In this document: positions 8,908 to 17,209 of the stretch, in pieces
How positions within the stretch are numbered: position 1 is the stretch's first letter
Layout of the letters: each line of letters opens with the position of its first letter
Source: Bacilli bacterium
GTDB taxonomy: Bacteria > Bacillota_I > Bacilli_A > RF39 > UBA660
Assembly: GCA_016296185.1 (NCBI GenBank)
Contig: JAEDJT010000001.1
Coordinates: 1-64,000 of the forward strand
Reading direction: 5' to 3'
DNA: 64,000 bases
Program-made: the position numbers and the translations under genes
The notes under the pieces: generated by a model
The model's input: the letters and a program-made list of their open reading frames with translations, nothing else
What the model was told of the DNA's origin: nothing
The model's database searches: none

Positions 8908-8916
8908 TGGTATAAT
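8908..8916 (+). promoter_or_regulatory. Extended -10 promoter of dapF
   Basis: TG-G-TATAAT, followed by SD AGGTGA (8924-8929) and the ATG at 8935. The predicted transcript start is at the SD. Confidence 0.7.
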
Positions 8917-8934
8917 AATTAATAGGTGATTAAT

Positions 8935-9756
8935 ATGAAATTTACAAAAATGCATGGTTTAGGAAATGACTATATATATATAAATGATATGGTAGAAAAA
9001 TGTGATGATTATAGGAAATTATCTGTTCTTTTATCAGATAGACATAAAGGTATTGGAGCTGATGGTATTATTACTATTGGTTCAAGTGAAAAAGCTGATT
9101 TTTTTATGCAAATATATAATGCAGATGGATCTAAAGGTGAAATGTGTGGTAATGGTATTAGATGTGTTGGTAAATATGTTTTTGATAACAAATTAACTGA
9201 TAAAACTAGTATTACTGTTGAAACATTAGCAGGAATTAAACATTTAGACTTAAATATTGTTGATGGGAAAGTTGAGAGTGTTAAAGTTGATATGGGTGTT
9301 CCTACTTGTCATGATGGAAGTGAATTATCTATTGATAAAATTAAACATCAAATAAATGGATATACAGTATATGATGTATCTATGGGGAATCCTCATAGTG
9401 TTACTTTTGTTAGTAATATTACTGATAAAATGGTTTTAGAAGATGGTTATGTTATGGAAAATGATTCTTTTTATCCAAATAGAACTAATGTTGAATTTGT
9501 TCGTCCTTCAGAAGATGGAGAAATTGAAATGAGAGTTTGGGAAAGAGGTAGTGGTGAAACTATGGCTTGTGGTACAGGTGCTTGTGCTTCTGCTGTTGCT
9601 ACTATGTTATTAGATGATTATAGAGGTACTATTACTGTTCATTTATTGGGGGGAGATTTAAAAATTACTTGGTTAGAAAATAATCATGTAATTATGGAAG
9701 GACCTGCTACTAAAGTATTTGATGGTGAATTAGATATTAAAGATATAACTTTTTAA
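8935..9756 (+). CDS. dapF: Diaminopimelate epimerase
   Basis: 273 aa, a normal length for the family. It interconverts LL- and meso-diaminopimelate in the lysine/peptidoglycan precursor pathway, in the cytoplasm. The two catalytic cysteines are visible: Cys71 in MCGNGIRC and Cys212 in ACGTGACAS, one from each half of the pseudo-symmetric fold. FTKMHGLGNDY at the N-terminus and NPHSVTFV are also typical. The ATG was chosen over the GTG three codons earlier because that GTG is part of the SD. Its presence implies a DAP-type cell wall and/or lysine synthesis. No other dap gene is adjacent. The M16 pair follows 31 bases later without a terminator. Confidence 0.96.
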   Translation: MKFTKMHGLGNDYIYINDMVEKCDDYRKLSVLLSDRHKGIGADGIITIGSSEKADFFMQIYNADGSKGEMCGNGIRCVGKYVFDNKLTDKTSITVETLAGIKHLDLNIVDGKVESVKVDMGVPTCHDGSELSIDKIKHQINGYTVYDVSMGNPHSVTFVSNITDKMVLEDGYVMENDSFYPNRTNVEFVRPSEDGEIEMRVWERGSGETMACGTGACASAVATMLLDDYRGTITVHLLGGDLKITWLENNHVIMEGPATKVFDGELDIKDITF

Positions 9757-9787
9757 AATGTAGTTATACTAAAATAAGGAGGTTTAT

Positions 9788-11047
9788 ATGGAATATAAAA
9801 TTTATAACTGTGATAATTATAATATTCATACTATAAAGACTGATAAATTTAAAACATGTAGTATGGAAATTATGTATAGTAAAAAATTAGATAAAGATAA
9901 GATTACTGATATTAACATGATTGTAGATGTATTAGCTGCTTCTAATAAAAAATATAAAACTAAAAGAGAAGTTAGTATTGAATTAGAGAATTTATATAGT
10001 GCAAGTTTTAGAGGTTGTTTATCTGTAGTTGGTAATAATCATTTTATATCTTTTATAACTGATTTTTTAAATCCTAAATATTGTGAAGATGGATTCTTAG
10101 AAGAAGTTATGGATTTTTCTATTGGTATGATAAAAAATCCAAATATTACAGATGGTAAATTTGATGAAACAAGTTTTAATATTGTAAAGAATAGATTAAA
10201 AGCAGATATAGAATCTTTAAAAGATAATCCTACTAGATATGCGTTTAGAAGAAGTTTAATTAATATGGATAAAGATAGTATTACTTCTATATCTAGATTA
10301 GGTGATTTAGAACATTTAGAAAAGATTAATACTAGTAATTTAATTAATATATATAATGAAATTATGAATGATTATCAATGTGATATTTATATTATAGGTA
10401 ATATAGATATGGATAATATAGTTAGTCTTATTAAAGATAAATTTAGTCATAATAAATATATAAATAATAATCCATTATATGTAGATAATAAATTATGTGA
10501 TGAAGTTAAAGATGTTAGAGAAACTGGTAAATATGAACAAGATTCTTTTGTAATGATTTATAATTTAGATAATTTCTCTAAAAGAGAAAAAGATTTTGTA
10601 GTTCATTTATATAATATTATTTTAGGTAGCGGGGGATTAACTAGTAAATTATATAAATATATAAGAGAAGAAAATAGTTTATGTTATAACTTATCAAGTA
10701 TGTATATGAAATATGATCAATTATTAATGATTTATGTTGGTATTAATGAAAAAGATAAGGATTTATGTATTAAGTTAATTAATAAAGCTATGAATGAAAT
10801 GATTAATGGTGATTTTACTTTAGAAGAATTAGATAATGCTAAAAAGCAAGTTGAGTCTTCTATTAGAATGAGTGAAGATACTATGGGTGGAATTATTAAC
10901 AATTATTTATTTAATGAATTAGATAATTTACCATTATATGATGAAAGAATTAAAGAATTTAAAACTGTTACTAAAGATGAAATTATGAAATTAGCTAGTA
11001 AGATTAAATTGAATACTATATATCTTCTTGCAGGGGAGGATAAATAA
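9788..11047 (+). CDS. ymfF: M16-family peptidase-like protein lacking the zinc motif (YmfF-type)
   Basis: 419 aa with the fold-level features of insulinase/M16 proteins but no HxxEH zinc motif, so it is probably non-catalytic. In M16 pairs one subunit is often degenerate, and the Bacillus ymfF-ymfH pair follows that pattern; both have been linked to EF-P modification in Bacillus. The C-terminal part has the M16 segment ILGSGGLTSKLYKYIREENSLCYNLSS (a G-x-x-S-x-L-x-x-x-x-R-E-x-x-x-x-Y pattern). Strong SD AAGGAGG (9776-9782) sits 5 bases from the ATG. It overlaps the active partner by one base, so the two are probably translated together as a heterodimer. Confidence 0.8.
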   Translation: MEYKIYNCDNYNIHTIKTDKFKTCSMEIMYSKKLDKDKITDINMIVDVLAASNKKYKTKREVSIELENLYSASFRGCLSVVGNNHFISFITDFLNPKYCEDGFLEEVMDFSIGMIKNPNITDGKFDETSFNIVKNRLKADIESLKDNPTRYAFRRSLINMDKDSITSISRLGDLEHLEKINTSNLINIYNEIMNDYQCDIYIIGNIDMDNIVSLIKDKFSHNKYINNNPLYVDNKLCDEVKDVRETGKYEQDSFVMIYNLDNFSKREKDFVVHLYNIILGSGGLTSKLYKYIREENSLCYNLSSMYMKYDQLLMIYVGINEKDKDLCIKLINKAMNEMINGDFTLEELDNAKKQVESSIRMSEDTMGGIINNYLFNELDNLPLYDERIKEFKTVTKDEIMKLASKIKLNTIYLLAGEDK

Positions 11048-12324
11048 TGGAAAAGATTATATTAAAAGGAATTGATGAAACTGTATATTATGATAAATGT
11101 GATAATGGTTTACCTATATATATGTTAGTTAATGATAAAGTCAATAATTTTTATATTACTTTAAATGTTAAATATGGATCTATTCATACTGAATATAAAT
11201 TAGATGGTGAAGAAGAGTATACTAAAGTTACTAATGGAGTTGCTCATTTTTTAGAACATGTTAATTTTAATGAAGATGATAATAGTACTGCTCATCAATA
11301 TTTTGATAAGTTAGGTAGTAGTATTAATGCTTTTACGACATTTAATTTTACTTCTTATGAAGTATTTGCTTCTAATTTATTTAAAGAAAATTTAGAACAT
11401 TTATTAGATTATGTTCAAAAGCCTTATTTTACTCCTAAGTTAGTTGAAAAAGAAAAAGGTATTATTATTGAAGAAGTTAGAATGGGTAAAAATAATCCTG
11501 GACATAAATTATATTATGGAATGAATAAAGCCCTATTAAAAAAAGATAAAAGAAGAAATTTAGTTACTGGTGAAGTTGCTGATGTTAAGAAAATTACTTG
11601 TGAAGAATTAATTGATATTCATAGTAAGTTTTATCATCCTATGAATATGTTTGTTGTTATTACAGGTAATTTTAATCCTGAAGAAGCTGTTAATATTATT
11701 AAAACAAATCAAAATAATAAAGAATTTGTAGAATATAAAAATCCTGTTATTAAAGAAGTTAAAGAACCATTAACAGTTAATTGTGATTACAAAGAAATAG
11801 AAGCTAATGTTGAAATACCTAAAGTTAAAATTAGTTATAAAATGCCTTTATCAATATTTGGTGATATTGATAAATCATTAGTTAATATTTATTTAAGTGC
11901 TATTTTAAGAAATAATTTTGGATCGACATCTTTATTAAGAGAAGAATTATTATCTAGTAATTTAGTTACTGGAATAAGTGCTTCTAGAGATATATTTGAT
12001 AATGTAGTTACTATTGATATTAATATAGAAACTAAAAATCCAGAAAAGGTTATTAAAATTGTTAAAGAAAAAATGAATAATCTTGAAATTAATGAAGAAC
12101 AAATAAAAAGAAGAAGAAGAGCTAATATTGCATCTTTAATAAATGACTATGATGATATTGAATATGTTAATAGTGAAATATGTGATGAAATACTTACAGA
12201 TAATAAAATTACAGATAATATGTATGATATATATAATAATTTAAATTTAGATGATGCAAATAAAGTTTTAAGTAAAATTAATTTAGATAATTCTAGTACT
12301 GTTTTATTAGTTCCTTATAAATAA
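11047..12324 (+). CDS. ymfH: M16-family zinc metallopeptidase (YmfH-type)
   Basis: 425 aa. It carries the inverted zinc motif HFLEH (His67, Glu70, His71) followed by the conserved downstream acidic segment KEKGIIIEEVRMG (Glu around 142-143), which supplies the third zinc ligand in M16 enzymes. GSINAFTTFNFTSYEVFA matches the family core (S-x-N-A-x-T). It pairs with the zinc-motif-less protein encoded immediately upstream; the start codon shares the final A of that gene's TAA. Peptide substrate is unknown. A strong terminator follows, ending the dapF-ymfF-ymfH unit. Confidence 0.88.
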   Translation: MEKIILKGIDETVYYDKCDNGLPIYMLVNDKVNNFYITLNVKYGSIHTEYKLDGEEEYTKVTNGVAHFLEHVNFNEDDNSTAHQYFDKLGSSINAFTTFNFTSYEVFASNLFKENLEHLLDYVQKPYFTPKLVEKEKGIIIEEVRMGKNNPGHKLYYGMNKALLKKDKRRNLVTGEVADVKKITCEELIDIHSKFYHPMNMFVVITGNFNPEEAVNIIKTNQNNKEFVEYKNPVIKEVKEPLTVNCDYKEIEANVEIPKVKISYKMPLSIFGDIDKSLVNIYLSAILRNNFGSTSLLREELLSSNLVTGISASRDIFDNVVTIDINIETKNPEKVIKIVKEKMNNLEINEEQIKRRRRANIASLINDYDDIEYVNSEICDEILTDNKITDNMYDIYNNLNLDDANKVLSKINLDNSSTVLLVPYK

Positions 12325-12349
12325 AAAAGATAAAATTTATCTTTTTTTT
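12323..12349 (+). terminator. Rho-independent terminator
   Basis: A-rich arm with GATAA, loop AAT, then TTATC and eight T. The A-tract before and T-tract after extend the pairing, so it is nearly a perfect inverted repeat. Confidence 0.85.
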
Positions 12350-12361
12350 ATTTGACTAAAA

Positions 12362-12370
12362 TGATATACT
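12362..12370 (+). promoter_or_regulatory. Extended -10 promoter of the SPKTG surface protein gene
   Basis: TG-A-TATACT, with predicted start near 12377 and SD GAGGTG at 12385-12390. A TTGACT at 12352 lies too close to serve this -10 but could act with TATATA at 12376. Confidence 0.55.
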
Positions 12371-12396
12371 TAATTTATATAGTAGAGGTGTATGTT

Positions 12397-15066
12397 ATGA
12401 GTTGTACAAAATTAAAAAAAATATTACTTTTAATAGCTGTTATATTGGTTTTACCAGTATGTGTTTATGCTGCTGAATGGGATTCTAGTTTTCCAACTAC
12501 ATATGGAAAAAACTTAAAGATAAAGATATCTGGAGTTCCAAAAGTTATTTATTATCAATGGGTTAGAAAAGATTCAATAAATGAACAATATATTAGAGAG
12601 TTAAATGAACAACTTAAAGAATATAATGATCATATTGATGATTTAACTAGTGAAATGAATTCTAATAGTAAGTTCATAACTGATTACAAAACTTCTATAG
12701 ATTATTATAAAAAGAAAGAACCTATATTTGAATATTTCTATGAAAAATATGATGAAAATTATGACAAAACAGTTTCTATTATAGATAATTATAATAGCGC
12801 TGTGAGTATTAAACCAAGAATGGATAATGCTTATACTGAAATGGTAATAAGATTAGCTGAATATGAAAATTCAGTAAGCGAATATCAAGCTGCTGAAAAT
12901 GAAGTACGTGCTGCTTCTGAAGAATTAGCTAATGCTAATCAATTAGTTGAACAATGTCAAGTTAATATGCAAAATATTCGTACAGAAATAGATGATAAAA
13001 GAAAAAAGATTTCTGATATGGAAACACAAATACGTCAACTTAAAAAAAATTTAATTTCAGACACTGAAAGTCAAAATCAAAAAATTTATGAACAAATTAA
13101 TTCTTTACAAAGTCAAATTGATTCTACTAATCATGAATTAAATGATTTAGAAGCTATGCATAGTAGACTAGAAAATGATTTGGTTGGTTATGAAAGAAGA
13201 AGAGATTCTGCTCAAGCAGATTATGATCATAAAAATAATCTTTTAGATCAAGCAGAACAAAAAAAGAATAGATGTAAAGATAATTATGATAATGCTAAAA
13301 CTACATATGATAATTTAAAAAGTAGATATGATGCAGCTGTTGGAACATACACTAGATTAGTTAATGAATGTAACAATTATTTTAAAGAATATTTAAATAG
13401 ATTAACTCAAAATAAAGTTAGTCATCCAATGGTAATTTTTGATGATATTGAACAAAGTAATGATGTTACTGGATTTGAAATAACTATGATTAATATAAAT
13501 GATCCTAGAAATTGTCGTGATATTTTTAATCGTAATCGTGAAGCAGTTGATAATTCTAGAAATGCAAATCCTTATTTAATTAACAATTTAGAATCAGCTA
13601 TTGAAATTTACGAAGGTTATAATGCTCCTTATACTAATGAAATAGAGGAATATAATAAATTAATAGATGAAATTAATGAAAAAATAAATGCTGAAAAAGC
13701 TAAAAATTCACCTGATCCAAGTAGATATAAAACTACATTTAATAATGCTTTAATTGCTAATTTAACTGATCCTGGTCAATATATTTTATATGCTTTAGTT
13801 GATGATGTATTATTAACAAGAGAATTTAGTGTTGATGAATATCAATTAAATAATAATATTGGTGAAGATCCTAATTCATCTGAACCTCAAACTAAATATT
13901 CATCTGGTGGTACTATTTCATTACCAACTGGTGGTAGTGTTAATATTTCTGATTTGATTAAAGATTATGATGGAGATGTAAGTAGCTTACAATGGACTAC
14001 TACTAATCCAAATGTTGCTGTTGTTGAAAATGATAAACTAGTTATTAAAGGTCCTGGAACAACTATTATTGTTGGTGCTGGTGATTATTATGAATACAGT
14101 GCTAAAATTGTTATTAGTAAAGAAATTTCTTCTACAGATTCTGAAGGAAAAACTAATAGTGATGTTGTGGTTGTTCCTGTATTAGATGATCCTACTAAAG
14201 ATTTAAATGAAGATCCAGATGTTAAAGATGCTGTAGTAGATGTAATACCTTCTGGTAAAGATCCAGATGTTGAAACTAAAGTTATTGGAGATAAACCAGG
14301 TAATGTTAATGAAACAGAAATAATCAATGTTGAATATAAAGATAAAGATGGAAATCCTATATCACCAACTAATCCTATTAGTGTTAGTACTAAATTACCT
14401 TCTGGTTGGGATCCTACTAGAATCAGTGCTTATGTATTAGTTAATAGTGAAGGTAATCCAGTATATGTTACTGATTATAAACAAATAACTAATCCTGATA
14501 TTAAGTCTGGAGATAGAGTTGTTATGAATACTAATGATTCTTTAGATATTAGTAAAGTATTCCCTAATTCTGATCAATATGATTGGTCAATTGTTAGTGT
14601 TCCAAGTGGAATTGCTACAATTAAAGATGGAGTTATAACTGCTACTGGTGGTGCTAGTGTAGTTATTACTGGTACTAAAAAATCAACTAGTACTGATACA
14701 AGTGCTCCTGATAAGTTAGAATTAGAATTATTAATTTCTCCTTCATATAAAGATGGTGTTATCAAAAAAGAAGGTGGAATAACTTATATTACTAGTGATA
14801 GTGATACAAGTACATTTAAAAAACAAATAGTTGATGTTAATGTAGTAGGAGATAGTGTTCAAGTAATTACTACTAGTGGTGGTTCTTATATTCTTGCTCA
14901 AACTACAAAAGCTAATCAATCTTGGGGTGAAGTAGACCATTCAAATAGTGGTACAACTGATTCTCCAAAAACTGGCTCATTCTTACCAGTATTTGCTATT
15001 GTTATTCTTATTGGTTTAGGTTTAGTTATTAAAAAATCTAAAAAATCTAAATTATATAGAGTATAG
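12397..15066 (+). CDS. Wall-anchored surface protein: signal peptide, long coiled coil, Big2-like domain, SPKTG sortase signal
   Basis: 889 aa. Signal peptide at residues 1-26 (basic KLKK, hydrophobic core, VYAA). Residues about 60-330 are a Glu/Gln/Lys/Asn-rich coiled coil (for example NEQLKEYNDHIDDLTSEM). After about residue 505 come beta-rich segments, one Big2-like (SLQWTTTNPNVAVVENDKLVIKGPG), and a second similar segment near residue 725. The C-terminus is a sortase signal: SPKTG at 856-860, hydrophobic helix FLPVFAIVILIGLGLVI, then KKSKKSK. SPKTG is an LPXTG variant. Start: the ATG 6 bases after GAGGTG; the longer frame begins upstream of the predicted transcript start. No sortase gene is in this window. 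A structural or adhesive wall role is likely. Confidence 0.8.
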   Translation: MSCTKLKKILLLIAVILVLPVCVYAAEWDSSFPTTYGKNLKIKISGVPKVIYYQWVRKDSINEQYIRELNEQLKEYNDHIDDLTSEMNSNSKFITDYKTSIDYYKKKEPIFEYFYEKYDENYDKTVSIIDNYNSAVSIKPRMDNAYTEMVIRLAEYENSVSEYQAAENEVRAASEELANANQLVEQCQVNMQNIRTEIDDKRKKISDMETQIRQLKKNLISDTESQNQKIYEQINSLQSQIDSTNHELNDLEAMHSRLENDLVGYERRRDSAQADYDHKNNLLDQAEQKKNRCKDNYDNAKTTYDNLKSRYDAAVGTYTRLVNECNNYFKEYLNRLTQNKVSHPMVIFDDIEQSNDVTGFEITMININDPRNCRDIFNRNREAVDNSRNANPYLINNLESAIEIYEGYNAPYTNEIEEYNKLIDEINEKINAEKAKNSPDPSRYKTTFNNALIANLTDPGQYILYALVDDVLLTREFSVDEYQLNNNIGEDPNSSEPQTKYSSGGTISLPTGGSVNISDLIKDYDGDVSSLQWTTTNPNVAVVENDKLVIKGPGTTIIVGAGDYYEYSAKIVISKEISSTDSEGKTNSDVVVVPVLDDPTKDLNEDPDVKDAVVDVIPSGKDPDVETKVIGDKPGNVNETEIINVEYKDKDGNPISPTNPISVSTKLPSGWDPTRISAYVLVNSEGNPVYVTDYKQITNPDIKSGDRVVMNTNDSLDISKVFPNSDQYDWSIVSVPSGIATIKDGVITATGGASVVITGTKKSTSTDTSAPDKLELELLISPSYKDGVIKKEGGITYITSDSDTSTFKKQIVDVNVVGDSVQVITTSGGSYILAQTTKANQSWGEVDHSNSGTTDSPKTGSFLPVFAIVILIGLGLVIKKSKKSKLYRV

Positions 15067-15072
15067 TAAAAT

Positions 15073-15101
15073 TTGACTAAAAACACCCTGATAATTATAA
15101 T
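15073..15101 (+). promoter_or_regulatory. Promoter TTGACT-17-TATAAT nested in the upstream terminator hairpin
   Basis: TTGACT at 15073-15078, exactly 17 bases, then a consensus TATAAT at 15096-15101. The -10 lies in the loop region of the hairpin that terminates the upstream gene. The predicted start near 15108 yields a transcript that carries only the right arm, freeing the SD AAGGGG. Confidence 0.75.
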
Positions 15102-15126
15102 TATTATCAATAAGGGGTGTTTTTTT
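15079..15126 (+). terminator. Terminator hairpin containing a promoter and the next gene's SD
   Basis: AAACACCC (15081-15088) pairs with GGGTGTTT (15115-15122), and the T-run 15120-15126 ends one base before the next ATG. The interior is itself an inverted repeat (TGATAAT ... ATTATCA). The right arm AAGGGGTG is also the SD of the next gene. Read-through RNA would therefore hide that SD, while RNA from the nested promoter would not. Confidence 0.75.
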
Positions 15127-16257
15127 ATGCGTAGAAGTTATGATTTTTACGAAAAAAGATATAATTGGAATAATCAAATGGTTGATCAACTATTATTTAT
15201 TTTAGATAGTGTTAATAATGATGTTATTGATGAAGAAGCTATTAGAAATAATGGAGAACAATTATTAAGATTATGTGTTTGTGAAGATAGATTAGATTTA
15301 TTTAAAAAGTTAATTAGTCCATTTCCTTTTAAAACAGGTGAAGTTGATGTAAATCCAACTACTCGTATTAGAAGAGATAAGATTAGATATCATTATTTAA
15401 TTGATTTCTTTACTTTAGAAAGTCATGGTTTCTTTGATGAATTTCCTAGATCTATTATGGAAGCTTATGCAAGAAATCAAGTTAGTGCTAAATATGGGTT
15501 TAGTGAAGAAAAAACTATCGAAGAAATATCAAAAGATATTGTTATATTAAGTGAATATAATAGACAATCTATTATGAAAGTTGCTCTAGATATTGATTTA
15601 AATGCAATGAAAAGTATGAGAATAAAGGATGTTTTAGCTAGACAAATAAGCGGTTTAGGTCATCCAATTAATAATAAAGATGACGTTAAATATTATTCTG
15701 AAACACCTACAGTTATACCTTCTATGATGTTATATGATTTAAATATTCAAACCGTATCTAATGATACTGAAGGATGTTATAATGATAATTCTAATGATAG
15801 CGATATTGTTAGTGTTAATATTGGTATTGATTATGATTCTTTATCAGAAGAAAATAAATTTGTATTTAAATTAATGTGTTTAAAAGGTCAAGCTAGTGTT
15901 GGAAAAAATCCTAATGGAAGTAAGTTCTATCATATATTCTGTAGAACTACTCCTGATCAAGAAGTTTCATTGGTATCTAGTGAATTAGTTCAAACTGTTG
16001 AACATTTTTTTCCACAAGATTATATATTTGGAATGGTTGAACGTGAATCTATTATTGAAAAATTAAGACCTATATATGCTGATCAACCAGAAGCATTTAA
16101 TGAATTTGCTTTATCTGCAACAAATGATGAATTAGTTAAATATAATAATGAAATATTTGCTGAATCGTTAATATGTGATGATAATGGTATTTATATAAGT
16201 GAATCAGCAAAAGAGAGACATTATAAATTTTTAAATCTTAAAAAATTAATTAAATAA
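15127..16257 (+). CDS. Hypothetical protein, 376 aa, soluble
   Basis: I do not recognise this protein. It starts at the ATG directly after the T-run of the upstream terminator, 9 bases after AAGGGG; the longer frame would translate the terminator itself. There is no signal peptide or membrane helix. The N-terminal half is charged and helical (RRSYDFYEKRYNWNNQMVDQ, RIRRDKIRYHYLIDFF) and the middle contains VIPSMMLYDLNIQTVSNDT. No cysteine cluster or nucleotide-binding loop is seen. It lies between a wall protein gene and rpsD, converging on rpsD with a shared terminator. A cytoplasmic role is inferred only from the lack of export signals. Confidence 0.7.
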   Translation: MRRSYDFYEKRYNWNNQMVDQLLFILDSVNNDVIDEEAIRNNGEQLLRLCVCEDRLDLFKKLISPFPFKTGEVDVNPTTRIRRDKIRYHYLIDFFTLESHGFFDEFPRSIMEAYARNQVSAKYGFSEEKTIEEISKDIVILSEYNRQSIMKVALDIDLNAMKSMRIKDVLARQISGLGHPINNKDDVKYYSETPTVIPSMMLYDLNIQTVSNDTEGCYNDNSNDSDIVSVNIGIDYDSLSEENKFVFKLMCLKGQASVGKNPNGSKFYHIFCRTTPDQEVSLVSSELVQTVEHFFPQDYIFGMVERESIIEKLRPIYADQPEAFNEFALSATNDELVKYNNEIFAESLICDDNGIYISESAKERHYKFLNLKKLIK

Positions 16258-16287
16258 AAAAAGAAGATTTTTATGAATCTTCTTTTT
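16258..16287. terminator. Bidirectional terminator between the 376-aa gene and rpsD
   Basis: 12-bp stem AAAAAGAAGATT / AATCTTCTTTTT with loop TTTATG. The A-tract on one side and T-tract on the other let it work on both strands for these converging genes. Confidence 0.85.
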
Positions 16288-16293
16288 GTTTTA

Positions 16294-16896
16294 TTATCTG
16301 TTGTAGTATTCAACGATAAGAGTTTCATTAACTTCAGCGTTAAGTTCACTTCTATCAGGAATTCTAATTAATTTACCAGACATAGTCTTCTTATCGAATT
16401 CTACGAAAGCTGGTCTACTTACACAAGCTTCACAAGCAGCTTTGATTGCTGGATGTTCTAAAGAGTTTTCTTTAACAGCAACTACATCGCCAACTTTAAC
16501 TTGGTAAGAAGGAATATCAACTTTGATTCCGTTAACAGTGATATGTCCATGATTAACTACTTGTCTAGCACCTCTTCTAGTATTAGCTAAACCTAATCTA
16601 TAAACAACATTGTCTAATCTAGATTCTAATAATACTAATAAATTGTGACCAGCAGGACCTTCCATTTTAGAAGCTCTGTCGAATAATTTATGGAATTGTT
16701 TTTCATTTAATCCGTACATTAATCTAACTTTTTGTTTTTCAGCTAATTGGATACCATATTCACTTGATTTACGTCTCTTGTCATTTCCATGAGCTCCAGG
16801 AGCATATGGATGTTTAGCTAATTCTTTACCATTTTCAAGGATAGAGAAACCTAAACGACGAGATTTTTTGTAAACAGGACCTGTATATCTTGCCAT
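16294..16896 (-). CDS. rpsD: 30S ribosomal protein S4
   Basis: 200 aa, the standard length of Firmicutes S4. The N-terminus ([16 protein letters not shown]) is the cysteine-free form without a zinc site. The S4 RNA-binding domain follows ([33 protein letters not shown]), with the usual C-terminal [19 protein letters not shown]. It nucleates 16S rRNA assembly. A strong SD (AAAGGAG) lies 8 bases before the ATG. It is preceded by a 150-base structured leader and a near-consensus promoter and is divergent from ezrA, an arrangement also seen in Bacillus. It is the only clear minus-strand gene in the window. Expected regulation is feedback by free S4 on the leader. Confidence 0.98.
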   Translation of the reverse strand: MARYTGPVYKKSRRLGFSILENGKELAKHPYAPGAHGNDKRRKSSEYGIQLAEKQKVRLMYGLNEKQFHKLFDRASKMEGPAGHNLLVLLESRLDNVVYRLGLANTRRGARQVVNHGHITVNGIKVDIPSYQVKVGDVVAVKENSLEHPAIKAACEACVSRPAFVEFDKKTMSGKLIRIPDRSELNAEVNETLIVEYYNR

Positions 16897-17050
16897 AATT
16901 TTTTCTCCTTTCTTTATATTTGATGAAAGGGTTGCTATTTCTAAATATAGGGAGTTTACTTTGATACGTTCTCTAAGGCAGCCTTAGATACTAGTAAACC
17001 CGGGCGTAAACACATTATATTTAGGCAAATAGCGCTGCCATTACATCGCA
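16897..17050 (-). ncRNA. rpsD leader RNA (S4 autoregulatory element)
   Basis: A 154-base untranslated leader with nested pairings typical of Firmicutes rpsD leaders. GCTATTT (16934-16940) pairs with 17027-17033, CTAAATATA (16941-16949) with 17016-17024, GTTTAC (16954-16959) with 16994-16999, and CTAAGG (16973-16978) with CCTTAG (16982-16987). The apical GGCAGC (16977-16982) can instead pair with GCTGCC (17034-17039) near the 5' end, giving a pseudoknot. In Bacillus subtilis, S4 binds a pseudoknotted leader and represses its own synthesis. Assignment rests on position, fold and pseudoknot potential. Confidence 0.8.
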
Positions 17051-17056
17051 TTTATA

Positions 17057-17084
17057 ATTATACAATAAATCTTAAAAATGTCAA
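17057..17084 (-). promoter_or_regulatory. rpsD promoter
   Basis: On the minus strand: consensus TTGACA, 16-base spacer, consensus TATAAT. This is the best match to the sigma-A consensus in the window, as expected for a ribosomal protein gene. Confidence 0.9.
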
Positions 17085-17150
17085 ATAAAATAGGGACTTT
17101 ACATAGGTTTTTAGTTAAGTATTTAATAAAATATTAAATACAACTATATT

Positions 17151-17179
17151 TTGATATATAAATGTGTTAAAATTAATAT
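17151..17179 (+). promoter_or_regulatory. Candidate ezrA promoter
   Basis: TTGATA, 17-base spacer, TAATAT. An overlapping alternative is the extended -10 TG-T-TAAAAT (17165-17173). The strong SD AGGAGG at 17197-17202 lies 7 bases before the ATG. The 17085-17150 stretch between the divergent promoters shows nothing further. Confidence 0.45.
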
Positions 17180-17209
17180 GTAATATTATTTAGAATAGGA
17201 GGTATAATC

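Noticed and set aside
3..9756. Mycoplasma-type genetic code (TGA as tryptophan)
   Set aside because: Trp is TGG throughout, no in-frame TGA interrupts the long genes, and TGA terminates the dGTPase-like gene at its expected length.
12352..12357. TTGACT as the -35 of the SPKTG protein gene
   Set aside because: It is only 7 bases from the better -10 (TATACT). With proper spacing the -10 would be TTATAT or TATATA, both weaker. Kept only as an alternative.
15073..15126. N-terminal extension of the 376-aa protein (Ile-rich leader peptide)
   Set aside because: It would translate the terminator and promoter DNA, has no SD, and lies mostly upstream of the predicted start site.
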